64,000 bases of DNA from Ianthella basta (GCA_964019415.1 OZ025869.1:79501-143500), one strand, 5' to 3'; counted from the first letter of the stretch, positions 1 through 15,499 are shown. Made by a program: numbers and translations. Notes: generated from the letters alone by a model not told the origin.

Positions 1-901
1 GCTTAATCTCACCTTGTCATATCTTGCCAAATCTTGCCAAACATTACCTTGTCTTATCTTGCCAAATCTTTCTTAATCTTACCTTGTCATATCTTGCCAA
101 ATCTTGCCAAATCTTACTTTGTCATATCTTGCCAAATCTTGCCTAATCTTACTTATTCATATTTTGCCAAATCTTGCTTAATCTTACCTTATCATATCTT
201 GCCAAATCTTGCGAAATCTTACCTTGTCATATCTTGCCAAATTTTGCCAAATCTTATCTTGTCATATTTTCCCAAATCTTGCCAAATATTACCTTGTCAT
301 ATTTTGCAAAATTTAGCCAAATCTTACCTTGTCATATCTTGCCAAATCTTGCCAAATCTTGCCAGATCTAACATTGTCATATCTTGCCTTATCTTACCAA
401 ATCCTACCTTGTCATATCTTGCCAAATCTTGCCTGATCTTACTTTGCCATATCTTACCAAATCTAACCAAGTCTTACCTTTAATTTGTCATATCTTGCCA
501 AATCTTGCCTATTCTTACTTTTTCATATCTTGCCAAATCTTTCCTAATCTTACCATGTCATATCTTGCCAAATCTTGTTAAATCTTAACTTGTCATATCT
601 TGCCAAATCTCACCTTGTCATATCTTGCCAAATCTTGCCTAATCTTACTTTTTATATCTTGCCAAATCTTGCTTAATCTCACCTTGTCATATCTTGCCAA
701 ATCTTGCCAAACATTACCTTGTCTTATCTTGCCAAATCTTTCTTAATCTTACCTTGTCATATCTTGCCAAATCTTGCCAAATCGTACTTTGTCATATCTT
801 GCCAAATCTTGCCTAATCTTACTTATTCATATTTTGCCAAATCTTGCTTAATCTTACCTTATCATATCTTGCCAAATCTTGCGAAATCTTACCTTGTCAT
901 A
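1..901 (+). repeat. 670-bp offset duplication in family A
   Basis: Positions 1-231 reappear at 671-901 with one mismatch that I can see (T at 114, G at 784). The copies share the rare ACATTACC, TTTCTTAATC and ACTTATTCATATTTTGCC variants. The first copy is cut by the window edge. Confidence 0.85.
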
Positions 902-2089
902 ATTTGGCAATTCTTACCTACTCTTACTTTTTCATATCTTGCCAAATCTTGCCAAATCTTACCTTGTCATATCGTGCCAAATCTTGCCTAATCTTACCTT
1001 GTCATATCTCGCCAAATCTTGCCTAATCTTGCCAAATCTTACCTTGTCATATCTAGCCAGATCTTGCCAAATCTTACCTTGTCATATCTTGCCAAATCTT
1101 GCCGAATCTTACCTTGTCATATCTTGCCAAATTTTGCCAAATCTTAACTTGTCATATCTTACCAAATCTTGCTTAATCTTATCTTATCATATCTTGCCAA
1201 ATCTTGCCTAAACTTACCTTGTCATATCTTGCCTAATCTTGCCAATATTACCTTGTCATATCTTGCCAAATCTTGCAAAATCTTACCTTGTCCTATCTTG
1301 CCAAATCTTGCCTAATCTTACCTTGTCATATCTCGCCTAATCTTGCCAAATCTTACCTTGTCATATCTTGCCAAATCTTGCCGAATCTTACCTTGCCATA
1401 TCTTTCCAAATCTTGCCAAATCTTACCTTATCACATCTTGCCTAATCTTGCCAAATATTACCTTGTCATATCTTGCCAAATCTTGCCTGATCTTACCTTG
1501 TCATATCTTGCCAAATCTTGTCAAGTCTTACCTTTAACTTATCAAATCTTGCCAAATCTTGCCTAATCTTACTTTTTCATATCTGGCCAAATTTTGCTTA
1601 ATCTTACCTTGTCATATCTTGCCTAATCTTGCCAAATCTTACCTTGCCATATCTTGCCATATCTTGACTGATCGTACCTTGTCATATCTTGCCAAATCTT
1701 GCCAAGTCTTACCTATATATAACTTGTCATATCTTGCCAAATCTTGCCTAATCTTACTTTTTCATATCTTGCCAAATCTTGCTTAATCTCACCTTGTCAT
1801 ATCTTGCCAAATCTTGCCAAATCTTACTTTGTCATATCTCGCCAAATCTTGCCATATCTTGCCAAATCTTACCTTGTCATATCTTGCCTAATCTTGTCAA
1901 ATCTTACCTTCATATCTTGCCTAATCTTGCCTAAACTTCCCTTGTCATATCTTGCCTAATCTTGCTTAATCTTACCTTGTCATATCTTGCCAAATGTTGC
2001 CAAATATTACCTTGTCATATCTTGCCAAATCTTGCCAAATCTTACCTTGGCATATCTTACCAAATCTTGCCCAATCTTACCTTGTCATA

Positions 2090-4390
2090 TCTTGCCAAAT
2101 CTTGCCGAATCTTACCTTGTCATATCTTGCCAAATCTTGCCAAACCTTGCCAAATCTTACCTTTTCATATCTTGCCTAATCTTGCCAAATCTTACCTTGT
2201 CATATCTTGCCATATCTTGCCTGATCTTACCTTGTCATATCTTGCCAAATCTTGCTTATTCTTACTTTTTCATATCTTGCCAAATCTAGACTAATCTTAC
2301 CTTGTCATATCTTGCCAAATCTTGCCAAATCTTACCTTGTCATATCTCGCCAAATCTTGCCAAATCTTACCTTGTCATATCTTGCCAAATCTTGCCAAAT
2401 CTTACCCTGTCATATCTTGCCATATCTTACCATGTCATATCTTGCCAAATCCTGCCTAATCTTACTTTTTCATATCTAGCCAAATCTTGCCTAATCCTAC
2501 CTTGTCATATCTTGCCTAATCTTGCCAAATCTTACCTTGTCATATCTTGCCATATCATTCCAATTCTTACCTTGGCATATCTTACCAAATCTTGCTTAAT
2601 CTTACCTTCATATCTTGCCAAATCTTGCCAAATATTACCTTGTCATATATTGCCAAATCTTGCATAATCTTACCTTGTCATACCTTTCCAAATCTTGCCT
2701 AATCTTACCTTATCATATCTTGCCAAATCTTGCCGAATCTTACCTTGTCATATCTTGCCAAATCTTGCCAAACCTTGCCAAATCTTACCTTGTCATATCT
2801 TGCCTAATCTTGCCAAATCTTACCTTGTCATATCTTGCCAAATCTTGCCTGATCTTACCTTGTCATATCTTGCCAAATCTTGCTTATTCTTACTTTTTCA
2901 TATCTTGCCAAATCTTGACTAATCTTACCATGTCATATCTCGCCAAATCTTGCCAAATCTTACCTTGTCATATCTTGCCAAATCTTGCCAAATCTTACCC
3001 TGTCATATCTTGCCATATCTTACCATGTCATATCTTGCCAAATCTTGCCTAATCTTACTTTTTCATATCTTACCAAATCTTGCCTAATCTTACCTTGTCA
3101 TATCTTGCCTAATCTTGCCAAATCTTACCTTGTCATATCTTGCCAAATCATTCCAATTCATACCTTGGCATATCTTACCAAATCATGCTTTATCTTACCT
3201 TCATATCTTGCCAAATCTTGCCAAATATTACCTTGTCATATATTGCCAAATCTTGCTAAATCTTACCTTGTCATACCTTTCCAAATCTTGCCTAATCTTA
3301 CCTTATCATATCTTGCCAAATCTTGCCGAATCTTACCTTGTCATATCTTGTCAAATCTTGCCAAATCTTGCCAAATCTTACCTTGTCATATCTTGCCTAA
3401 TCTTGCCAAATCTTACCTTGTCATATCTTACCAAATCTTGCCTGATATTATTTTGTCATATCTTGCCAAATCTTGCCAAGTCTTACCTTTAAGTTGTCAT
3501 ATCTTGCCAAATCTTGCCTTTCTTTCTTTATCATATCTTGCCAAATCTTACCTTGTCATATCTTGCCTAATCTTTCCAATTCTTACCTTGTCATATCTTT
3601 CCAAATCTTGCCGAATCTTACCTTGTCATATCTTGCCAAATCTTGCCAAATCTAACCTTGTCATATCTTGCCTAATCTTGCCAAATCTTACCTTGTCATA
3701 TCTTGCCAAATCTTGCCTGATCTTACCTTGTCATATCTTGCCAAATCTTGCCTATTCGTACTTTCTCATATCTTGCCAAATCTTACCTAATCTTACCTTC
3801 ATGTCTTGCCAAATCTTGCCAAATATTACCTTGTCATACATTGCCAAATCTTGCCAAATCTTACCTTGTCATACCTTTCCAAATCTTGCCTAATTTTACC
3901 TTATCATATCTTGCCAAATCTTGCCGAATCTTACCTTGTCATATCTTGCCAAATCTTGCCGAATCTTGCCAAATCTTACCTTGTCATATCTTGCCTAATC
4001 TTGCCAAATCTTACCTTGTCATATCTTACCAAATCTTGCCTGATATTACCTTGTCATATCTTGCCAAATCTTGCCAAGTCTTACCTTTAAGTTGTCATAT
4101 CTTGCCAAATCTTGCCTTTCTTCCTTTTTCATATCTTGCCAAATCTTACCTTGTCATATCTTGCCAAATCTTTCCCATTCTTACCTTATCATATCTAACC
4201 AAATCTTGCCAAATCTAACCTTGTCATATCTTGCCTAATCTTGCCAAATCTTACCTTGTCATATCTCGCCAAATCTTGCCTGATCTTACCTTGTCATATC
4301 TTGCCAAATCTTGCCTATTCGTACTTTCTCATATCTTGCCAAATCTTACCTAATCTTACTTTTTAAATCTTGCCAAATCTTGCCAAATCT
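2090..4390 (+). repeat. Cluster of about 600-bp higher-order repeats in family A
   Basis: Positions from about 2090 match from about 2718 (offset 628, dropping to 593 after loss of one 35-bp unit). Positions from about 3200 match from about 3798 (offset 598). Shared rare variants include CCAAACCTTGCC, CCTGATATTA and the CCTTTAAGTTGTCAT unit. The 2931-3830 part is also copied at 6808-7707 and 8991-9890 (offsets 3877 and 6060). Confidence 0.75.
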
Positions 4391-5581
4391 TACTTTGTCA
4401 TATCTTGCCAAATCTTGCCAAATCTTACCTTATCATATCTTACCAAATCTTGCTTAATCTTACCTTCATATCTTGCCAAATCTTGCCAAATCTTATCTTG
4501 TTATATCTTGCCAAATCTTACCAAAAATTACCTTGTCATATCTTGCCAAATCTTGCCAAATCTTACCTTGTCATATCTTTCCAAATCTTGCCTAGTCTTA
4601 CCTTGTCATATCTTGCCAAATCTTGCCAAATCTTACCTTGTCATATCTTGCCTAATCTTGCCAAATCTTACCTTGTCATATCTTGCCAAATCCTGCCCGA
4701 TCTTACCTTGTCATATCTTGCCAAATCTTGACAAGTCTTACCTTTAACTTGTCATATCTTGCCAAATCTTGCCTAATCCTACTTTTTCATATCCTGCCAA
4801 ATCTTGCTTAATCTTACCTTGTCATATCTTGCTAAATCTTGCCAAATCTTACTTTGTCATATCTCACCAAATCTTGCCAGATCTTGCAAAATCTTACCTT
4901 GTCATACCTTGCCTACTCTTGCCAAATCTTACCTTCATATCTTCCCAAATCTTGCCTAAACTTACCTTGTCATATCTTGCCAAATCTTGCTTAATCTTAC
5001 CTTGTCATATCTTGACTAATCTTGCCAAATCTTACCTTGTGATATCTTGCCAAATCTTGCTTAATCTTACAATGTAATATTTTGCCAAATCTAGCCTAAT
5101 CTTACTTATTCATATCTTGCCAAATCCTTCTTAATCTTACCTTGTCATATCTCGCCAAATCTTGCCAAATCTTACCATGTCATGTCTTGCCAAATATTGC
5201 CTAATCTTACCTTGTGATATCTTTCCAAATCTTGCTTAATTATACCTTGTCATATCTTGCCAAATCTTCACAAATCTTATCTTGTCATATCTTGCTAAAT
5301 CTTGCCAAATATTACCTTGGCATATCTTACCTAATCTTGCCAAATCTTGCCAAATATTACCTTGTCATATCTTACCAAATCTTGCCGAATCTTACCTTGT
5401 CACATCTTGCCAAATTTTGCCAAATCTTACCTTGTCATATCTCGCCAAATCTTGCCAAATCCTATCTTGTCATATCTTGCCTACTCTTGCCAAATCTTAC
5501 CTTCATATCTTGCCAAATCTTGCCTAAACTTACCTTGTCATATCTTGCCTAATCTTGCTTAATCTTACCTTGTCATATCTA

Positions 5582-8500
5582 GCCAAATCTTACCAAATAT
5601 TACCTTGTCATATCTTGCCTAATCTTGCCAAATCTTACCTTGTGATATCTTGCCAAATCTTGCCAAATCTTACCATGTAATATCTTGCCAAATCGTGCCT
5701 AATCTTACATTTTCATATCTTGCCAAATCCTTCTTAATCTTACCTTGTCATATCTCGCCAAATCTTGCCAAATCTTATCATGTCATATCTTGCCAAATCT
5801 TGCCGAATCTTACCTTGTCATATTATACCAAATCATGCTTAATCTTACCTTGTCATATCTTGCCAAATTTTGCCAAATCTTACCTTGTCATATCTTCCCA
5901 AATCTTGCCTAATATTACCTTGTCATATCTTGCCAAATGTTGCCTGATCTTACCTTGTCATATCTTGCCAAATCTTGCTTATTCTTACTTTTTCATATCT
6001 TGCCAAATCTTGACTAATCTTTCCTTGTCATATCTTGCGAAAGCTTACCTTGTCATATCTTACCAAATCTTCCTTAATCTTACTTTTTCATATCTTGCCA
6101 AATCTTGCTTAATCTCACCTTGTCATATCTTGCCAAATCTTACCAAACATTACCTTGTCATATCTTGCCAAATCTTGCTTAATCTGACCTTGTCATATCT
6201 TGCCAAATCTTGCCTAATCTTACTTTTCAAATCTTGCCAAATCTTGCTTAATCTTACCTTGTCATATCTTGCCAAATCTTGCCAATCATTACCTTGTCAT
6301 ATCTTGCCAAATCTTGTTTAATCTCACCTTGTCATATCTTGCCAAATCTTGCCAAATCTTACCTTCTCATATCTTGCCAAATCTTGACTAATCTTACTTT
6401 GTCATTTCTTGCCAAATCGTGCCATATACTACCTTGTCATATCTTGCCAATTCTTGCCGAATCTTACCTTGTCATATCTTGCCAAATCTTGCCAAATATT
6501 CCCTTATCATATCTTGCCAAATCTTGCCAAAACTTATCTTGTCATATCTTGCCAAATCTTGCCTAATCTTAGCTTCATATCTTGCTTAATCTTGTCAAAT
6601 CTTAACTTGTCATATCTTGTCAAATCTTGCCTATTCTTACTTTTTCATATCTAGCCAAATCTGGCTTAATCTTACCATGTCATATCTTGCCAAATCTTGC
6701 CAAATCTTACCTTCAGTTGTCATATCTTACAAAATCTTGCCTTATCTTGCCAAATCTTGCTTAATCTTACCTTGTCATATCTTGCCAAATCTTAACAAAT
6801 CTTACCTTGTCATATCTCGCCAAATCTTGCCAAATCTTACCTTGTCATATCTTGCCAAATCTTGCCAAATCTTACCCTGTCATATCTTGCCATATCTTAC
6901 CATGTCATATCTTGCCAAATCTTGCCTAATCTTACTTTTTCATATCTTACCAAATCTTGCCTAATCTTACCTTGTCATATCTTGCCTAATCTTGCCAAAT
7001 CTTACCTTGTCATATCTTGCCAAATCATTCCAAATCATACCTTGGCATATCTTACCAAATCATGCTTTATCTTACCTTCATATCTTGCCAAATCTTGCCA
7101 AATATTACCTTGTCATATATTGCCAAATCTTGCTAAATCTTACCTTGTCATACCTTTCCAAATCTTGCCTAATCTTACCTTATCATATCTTGCCAAATCT
7201 TGCCGAATCTTACCTTGTCATATCTTGTCAAATCTTGCCAAATCTTGCCAAATCTTACCTTGTCATATCTTGCCTAATCTTGCCAAATCTTACCTTGTCA
7301 TATCTTACCAAATCTTGCCTGATATTACTTTGTCATATCTTGCCAAATCTTGCCAAGTCTTACCTTTAAGTTGTCATATCTTGCCAAATCTTGCCTTTCT
7401 TCCTTTATCATATCTTGCCAAATCTTACCTTGTCATATCTTGCCTAATCTTTCCAATTCTTACCTTGTCATATCTTTCCAAATCTTGCCGAATCTTACCT
7501 TGTCATATCTTGCCAAATCTTGCCAAATCTAACCTTGTCATATCTTGCCTAATCTTGCCAAATCTTACCTTGTCATATCTTGCCAAATCTTGCCTGATCT
7601 TACCTTGTCATATCTTGCCAAATCTTGCCTATTCGTACTTTCTCATATCTTGCCAAATCTTACCTAATCTTACCTTCATGTCTTGCCAAATCTTGCCAAA
7701 TATTACCTTGTCATATCTTGCCAAATCTTGCCGAATCTTACCTTGTCATATCTTGTCAAATCTTGCCAAATCTTACCAAATATTACCTTGTCATATCTTG
7801 CCTAATCTTGCCAAATCTTACCTTGTGATATCTTGCCAAATCTTGCCAAATCTTACCATGTAATATCTTGCCAAATCGTGCCTAATCTTACATTTTCATA
7901 TCTTGCCAAATCCTTCTTAATCTTACCTTGTCATATCTCGCCAAATCTTGCCAAATCTTATCATGTCATATCTTGCCAAATCTTGCCGAATCTTACCTTG
8001 TCATATTATACCAAATCATGCTTAATCTTACCTTGTCATATCTTGCCAAATTTTGCCAAATCTTACCTTGTCATATCTTCCCAAATCTTGCCTAATATTA
8101 CCTTGTCATATCTTGCCAAATGTTGCCTGATCTTACCTTGTCATATCTTGCCAAATCTTGCTTATTCTTACTTTTTCATATCTTGCCAAATCTTGACTAA
8201 TCTTTCCTTGTCATATCTTGCGAAAGCTTACCTTGTCATATCTTACCAAATCTTCCTTAATCTTACTTTTTCATATCTTGCCAAATCTTGCTTAATCTCA
8301 CCTTGTCATATCTTGCCAAATCTTACCAAACATTACCTTGTCATATCTTGCCAAATCTTGCTTAATCTGACCTTGTCATATCTTGCCAAATCTTGCCTAA
8401 TCTTACTTTTCAAATCTTGCCAAATCTTGCTTAATCTTACCTTGTCATATCTTGCCAAATCTTGCCAATCATTACCTTGTCATATCTTGCCAAATCTTGT

Positions 8501-9897
8501 TTAATCTCACCTTGTCATATCTTGCCAAATCTTGCCAAATCTTACCTTCTCATATCTTGCCAAATCTTGACTAATCTTACTTTGTCATTTCTTGCCAAAT
8601 CGTGCCATATACTACCTTGTCATATCTTGCCAATTCTTGCCGAATCTTACCTTGTCATATCTTGCCAAATCTTGCCAAATATTCCCTTATCATATCTTGC
8701 CAAATCTTGCCAAAACTTATCTTGTCATATCTTGCCAAATCTTGCCTAATCTTAGCTTCATATCTTGCTTAATCTTGTCAAATCTTAACTTGTCATATCT
8801 TGTCAAATCTTGCCTATTCTTACTTTTTCATATCTAGCCAAATCTGGCTTAATCTTACCATGTCATATCTTGCCAAATCTTGCCAAATCTTACCTTCAGT
8901 TGTCATATCTTACAAAATCTTGCCTTATCTTGCCAAATCTTGCTTAATCTTACCTTGTCATATCTTGCCAAATCTTAACAAATCTTACCTTGTCATATCT
9001 CGCCAAATCTTGCCAAATCTTACCTTGTCATATCTTGCCAAATCTTGCCAAATCTTACCCTGTCATATCTTGCCATATCTTACCATGTCATATCTTGCCA
9101 AATCTTGCCTAATCTTACTTTTTCATATCTTACCAAATCTTGCCTAATCTTACCTTGTCATATCTTGCCTAATCTTGCCAAATCTTACCTTGTCATATCT
9201 TGCCAAATCATTCCAAATCATACCTTGGCATATCTTACCAAATCATGCTTTATCTTACCTTCATATCTTGCCAAATCTTGCCAAATATTACCTTGTCATA
9301 TATTGCCAAATCTTGCTAAATCTTACCTTGTCATACCTTTCCAAATCTTGCCTAATCTTACCTTATCATATCTTGCCAAATCTTGCCGAATCTTACCTTG
9401 TCATATCTTGTCAAATCTTGCCAAATCTTGCCAAATCTTACCTTGTCATATCTTGCCTAATCTTGCCAAATCTTACCTTGTCATATCTTACCAAATCTTG
9501 CCTGATATTACTTTGTCATATCTTGCCAAATCTTGCCAAGTCTTACCTTTAAGTTGTCATATCTTGCCAAATCTTGCCTTTCTTCCTTTATCATATCTTG
9601 CCAAATCTTACCTTGTCATATCTTGCCTAATCTTTCCAATTCTTACCTTGTCATATCTTTCCAAATCTTGCCGAATCTTACCTTGTCATATCTTGCCAAA
9701 TCTTGCCAAATCTAACCTTGTCATATCTTGCCTAATCTTGCCAAATCTTACCTTGTCATATCTTGCCAAATCTTGCCTGATCTTACCTTGTCATATCTTG
9801 CCAAATCTTGCCTATTCGTACTTTCTCATATCTTGCCAAATCTTACCTAATCTTACCTTCATGTCTTGCCAAATCTTGCCAAATATTACCTTGTCAT
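5582..9897 (+). repeat. Near-identical 2.13-kb tandem duplication, offset 2183
   Basis: Positions 5582-7714 are repeated at 7765-9897 with a constant offset of 2183 and essentially no differences seen by eye, including many rare variants such as CATATTATACC, GCGAAAGCTTACC, CTAGCCAAATCTGGC and CCTTCAGTTGTCAT. A bridge of about 50 bp (7715-7764) separates the copies. Neighbouring 35-bp units differ from each other at many positions, so identity over 2 kb means either a very recent duplication or an assembly duplication. Confidence 0.9.
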
Positions 9898-11139
9898 ATA
9901 TTGCCAAATCTTGCCAAATCTTACCTTGTCATACCTTTCCAAATCTTGCTTAATCTTGCCTTGTCATATCTTGCCAAATCTTACCGAATCTTACCTTGCC
10001 ATATCTTTCCAAATCTTGCCAAATCTTGCCAAATCTTACCTTGTCATATCTTGCCAAATCTTGCCAAATCTTACCTTGTCATATCTTGCCAAATCTAGCC
10101 TAATCTTACTTTTTCATATCTTGCCAAATCTTGCCAAATATTACCTTGTCATATCTAGCCAAATCTTGCCAAATCTTACCTTGTCATATCTTACCAAATC
10201 TAGCTTAATCTTACCTTGTCATATCTTGCCAAATCTTGCCAAATATTACCTTGTCATATCTTGCGAAATCTTGCCAAATATTACCTTGTCATATCTTATC
10301 AAATCTTGCCAAATCTTACCATGTCATATCTTGCCAAATCCTGCTTAATCTTGCTTAATCTTACCTCGTCATATCTTGCCAAATCTTGCCAAATCTTACC
10401 TTGTCATATCTTGCCAATTCTTGCCTAATCTAACTTTTTCATATCTTTCCAAATCTTGCTTAACCTTACCTTGTCACATCTTGCCAAATCTTGAATAATC
10501 TTACCTTGTCACATCTTGCCAAATCTTGCCTAATCTTACTTTTTCAAATCTTGCCAAATCTTGCTTAATCTTACCTTGTCATATCTTGCCAAATCTTGCC
10601 AAATCTTACCTTGTCATATCTTGCCAAATCTTGCAAAATCTTACCTTGTCATATCTTACCAAATCTAGCTTAATCTTACCTTGTCATATCTTGCCAAATC
10701 TTGCCAAATCTTACCATGTCATATCTTGCCTAATGTTGCCTAATATTACTTTTTCATATCTTGCCAAATCTTGCTTAGTCTTACCTCGTCATATCTTGCC
10801 AAATCTTGCCAAATCGTACCTTGTCGTATCTCGCCAAATCTTGCCTAATCTTGCCAAATCTTACCTTGTCATATATTGACAAATCTTGACTAATCTTACC
10901 TTGACATACCTTACCAATTCTTGCCAAATCTTACCTTGTCATATCTTGCCTAATCTTGCCAAATTCTACTTTGTCATATCTTGCCAAATCTTTCCGAATC
11001 TTACTTAGTCATATGTTTCCAAATCTTGCCTAATCTTGCCAAATCTTACCTTGTCATATCTTGCCAAATCTTGCCAAATCTTACCTTGTCATATCTCGCC
11101 AAATCTTGCCAAATCTTGTCAAATCTTATCTTGTCATAT

Positions 11140-14100
11140 CTCGCCAAATCTTGCCAAATCTTGCCAAATCTTACCTTGTCATATCTTGCAAAATCTTGCC
11201 AATTCTTACTCTTTCATATCTTGCCAAATCTTGCTTAATCTTACCTTGTCATATCTTGCCAAATCTTGCAGAATCTTACCTTGTCATATCTTGCCAAATC
11301 TTGCTTAATCTTACCTTGTCATATCTTACTAAATCTAGCTTAATCTTACCTTGTCATATCTTGCCAAATCTTGCCAAATATTACCTTGCCATATCTTGCG
11401 AAATCTTGCCAAATATTACCTTGTCATATCTTAACAAATCTGGCCAAATTTTACCATGTCATATCTTGCCAAATCTTGCTTAATCTTGCTTAATCTTACC
11501 TCATCATATCTTGCCAAATCTGGCCAAATCCTACCTTGTCATATCTCGCTAAATCTTGCCTAATCTTGCCAATTCTTAGCTTTTCATATCTTGCCAAATC
11601 TAGCCTAATCTTACTTTTTCATATCTTGCCAAATCTTGCCAAATCTTACCTTGTCATATCTTGCCAAATCATGCCAAATCTTACCTTGCCATATCTTGCC
11701 AAATCTTGCCAAATCTTACCTTGTCATATCTTGCCAATTCTTGCCTAATCTAACTTTTTCATATCTTTCTAAATCTTGCTTAACCTTACGTTGTCATATC
11801 TTGCCAAATCTTGCCAAATCTTACCTTGTCACATCTTGCCAAATCTTGCCTAATCTTACTTTTTCAAATCTTGCCAAATCTAGCTTAATCTTACCTTGTC
11901 ATATCTTGCCAAATCTTGCCAAATCTTACCTTGTCATACCTTGCCAAATCTTGCCAAATCTTACCTTGTCATATCTTACCAAATCTAGCTTAATCTTACC
12001 TTGTCATATCTTGCCAAATCTTGCCAAATCTTACCTTGTCATATCTTGCCTAATCTTGCCTAATATTACTTTTTCATATCTTGCCAAATCTTGCTTAGTC
12101 TTACCTTGTCATATCTTGCCAAATCTTGCCAAATCGTACCTTGTCGTATCTCACTAAATCTTGCCTAATCTTGCCAAATCTTACCTTGTCATATCCTGAC
12201 AAATCTTGACTAATCATACCTTGACATATCTTACCAAATCTTGCCAATCTTACCTTGTCATATCTTACCAAATCTTGCTTAATCTTACCTTCTCATATCT
12301 TGCCAAATCTTGCCTAATCTTACCTTGTCATATTTTGCCTAATCTTGCCAAATTCTACCTTGTCATATCTTGCCAAATCTTTCCGAATCTTACTTTGTCA
12401 TATGTTTCCAAATCTTGCCTAATCTTGCCAAATCTTACCTTGTCATATCTTGCCAAATCTTGCCAAATCTTACCTTGTCATATCTCGCCAAATCTTGCCA
12501 AATCTTGTCAAATCTTATCTTGTCATATCTCGCCAAATCTTGCCAAATCTTGCCAAATCTTACCTTGTCATATCTTGCCAAATCTTGCCAAATCTTACTC
12601 TTTCATATCTTGCCAAATTTTGCCAAATCTTACCTTGTCACATCTTGCCAAATCTTACCTCATCTTACTTTTTCATATCATGCCAAATCCTGCTTAATCT
12701 TACCTTCTCGTATCTTGCCAAATCTTGCCAAATCTTACCTTGTCAGATCTCGCCAAATTTTGCCTAATCTTGCCAAATCTTACCTTGTCATATCTTGCCA
12801 AATCTTGCCGAATCTTACCTTGTCACATCTTGCAAAATCTTAACTTGTCATATATTACCAAATCTTGCTTAATCTTACCTTGTCATATCTTGCCAAATCT
12901 TGCCAAATCTTATCTTGTCATATCTTGCCAAATCTTACCTCATCTTAGTTTTTCATATCATGCCAAATCCTGCTTAATCTTACCTTCTCGTATCTTGCCA
13001 AATCTTGCCAAATCTTAACTTGTCAGATCTCGCCAAATTTTGCCTAATCTTGCCAAATCTTACCTTGTCATATCTTGCTAAATCTTGCCGAATCTTACCT
13101 TGTCACATCTTGCAAAATCTTAACTTGTCATATATTACCAAATCTTGCCAAATCTTATCTTGTCATATCTTGCCAAATCTTGCCAAATATTACCTTATCA
13201 TATCTTGCCAAATCTTGCCAAATCTTACCTTGTCATATCTTGCCAAATCTTGCCTAATCTTACCTTGTGTTATCTAGCCTAATCTTACCAAATCTTACCT
13301 TGTCATATCTTGCCAAATCTTGCCAAATCTTACCTTGTCATATCTTGCAAAATCTTGCCAATTCTTACTCTTTCATATCTTGCCAAATCTTGCTTAATCT
13401 TACCTTGTCATATCTTGCCAAATCTTGCCAAATCTTACCTTGTCATATCTTGCCAAATCTTGCCAAATCTTACCTTGTCATATCTTACTAAATCTAGCTT
13501 AATCTTACCTTGTCATATCTTGCCAAATCTTGCCAAATATTACCTTGCCATATCTTGCGAAATCTTGCCAAATATTACCTTGTCATATCTTAACAAATCT
13601 GGCCAAATTTTACCATGTCATATCTTGCCAAATCTTGCTTAATCTTGCTTAATCTTACCTCATCATATCTTGCCAAATCTGGCCAAATCTTACCTTGTCA
13701 TATCTCGCTAAATCTTGCCTAATCTTGCCAATTCTTAGCTTTTCATATCTTGCCAAATCTAGCCTAATCTTACTTTTTCATATCTTGCCAAATCTTGCCA
13801 AATCTTACCTTGTCATATCTTGCCAAATCATGCCAAATCTTACCTTGCCATATCTTGCCAAATCTTGCCAAATCTTACCTTGTCATATCTTGCCAATTCT
13901 TGCCTAATCTAACTTTTTCATATCTTTCCAAATCTTGCTTAACCTTACGTTGTCATATCTTGCCAAATCTTGCCAAATCTTACCTTGTCACATCTTGCCA
14001 AATCTTGCCTAATCTTACTTTTTCAAATCTTGCCAAATCTAGCTTAATCTTACCTTGTCATATCTTGCCAAATCTTGCCAAATCTTACCTTGTCATACCT

Positions 14101-15490
14101 TGCCAAATCTTGCCAAATCTTACCTTGTCATATCTTACCAAATCTAGCTTAATCTTACCTTGTCATATCTTGCCAAATCTTGCCAAATCTTACCTTGTCA
14201 TATCTTGCCTAATCTTGCCTAATATTACTTTTTCATATCTTGCCAAATCTTGCTTAGTCTTACCTTGTCATATCTTGCCAAATCTTGCCAAATCGTACCT
14301 TGTCGTATCTCACTAAATCTTGCCTAATCTTGCCAAATCTTACCTTGTCATATCCTGACAAATCTTGACTAATCATACCTTGACATATCTTACCAAATCT
14401 TGCCAATCTTACCTTGTCATATCTTACCAAATCTTGCTTAATCTTACCTTCTCATATCTTGCCAAATCTTGCCTAATCTTACCTTGTCATATCTTGCCTA
14501 ATCTTGCCAAATTCTACCTTGTCATATCTTGCCAAATCTTTCCGAATCTTACTTTGTCATATGTTTCCAAATCTTGCCTAATCTTGCCAAATCTTACCTT
14601 GTCATATCTTGCCAAATCTTGCCAAATCTTACCTTGTCATATCTCGCCAAATCTTGCCAAATCTTGTCAAATCTTATCTTGTCATATCTCGCCAAATCTT
14701 GCCAAATCTTGCCAAATCTTACCTTGTCATATCTTGCCAAATCTTGCCAAATCTTACTCTTTCATATCTTGCCAAATCTTGCCAAATCTTACCTTGTCAT
14801 ATCTTGCCAAATTTTGCCAAATCTTACCTTGTCACATCTTGCCAAATCTTACCTCATCTTACTTTTTCATATCATGCCAAATCCTGCTTAATCTTACCTT
14901 CTCGTATCTTGCCAAATCTTGCCAAATCTTACCTTGTCAGATCTCGCCAAATTTTGCCTAATCTTGCCAAATCTTACCTTGTCATATCTTGCCAAATCTT
15001 GCCGAATCTTACCTTGTCACATCTTGCAAAATCTTAACTTGTCATATATTACCAAATCTTGCTTAATCTTACCTTGTCATATCTTGCCAAATCTTGCCAA
15101 ATCTTATCTTGTCATATCTTGCCAAATCTTACCTCATCTTACTTTTTCATATCATGCCAAATCCTGCTTAATCTTACCTTCTCGTATCTTGCCAAATCTT
15201 GCCAAATCTTACCTTGTCAGATCTCGCCAAATTTTGCCTAATCTTGCCAAATCTTACCTTGGCATATCTTGCCAAATCTTGCCGAATCTTACCTTGTCAC
15301 ATCTTGCAAAATCTTAACTTGTCATATATTACCAAATCTTGCCAAATCTTATCTTGTCATATCTTGCCAAATCTTGCCAAATATTACCTTATCATATCTT
15401 GCCAAATCTTGCCAAATCTTACCTTGTCATATCTTGCCAAATCTTGCCTAATCTTACCTTGTGATATCTAGCCTAATCTTACCAAATCTT
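11140..15490 (+). repeat. Two-copy 2.16-kb higher-order repeat with nested 280-bp duplication
   Basis: Positions from about 11140 match from about 13299 at offset 2159. Near 12605 the second copy gains one 35-bp unit, and the offset becomes 2194 up to about 13290 and 15490. Inside each copy, a 280-bp (8-unit) duplication sets 12725 against 13005, and 14919 against 15199. A few substitutions separate the copies, for example at 11271 and 11521. Confidence 0.87.
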
Positions 15491-15499
15491 ACCTTGTCA

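Noticed and set aside
2985..3893. 302-codon frame with ILPNLAKSYLV-like repeats resembling a leucine-rich repeat protein
   Set aside because: The 35-residue period is the 35-bp unit read in three phases, and conserved LRR spacing is absent. Other frames of the same DNA encode the same peptide, shifted.
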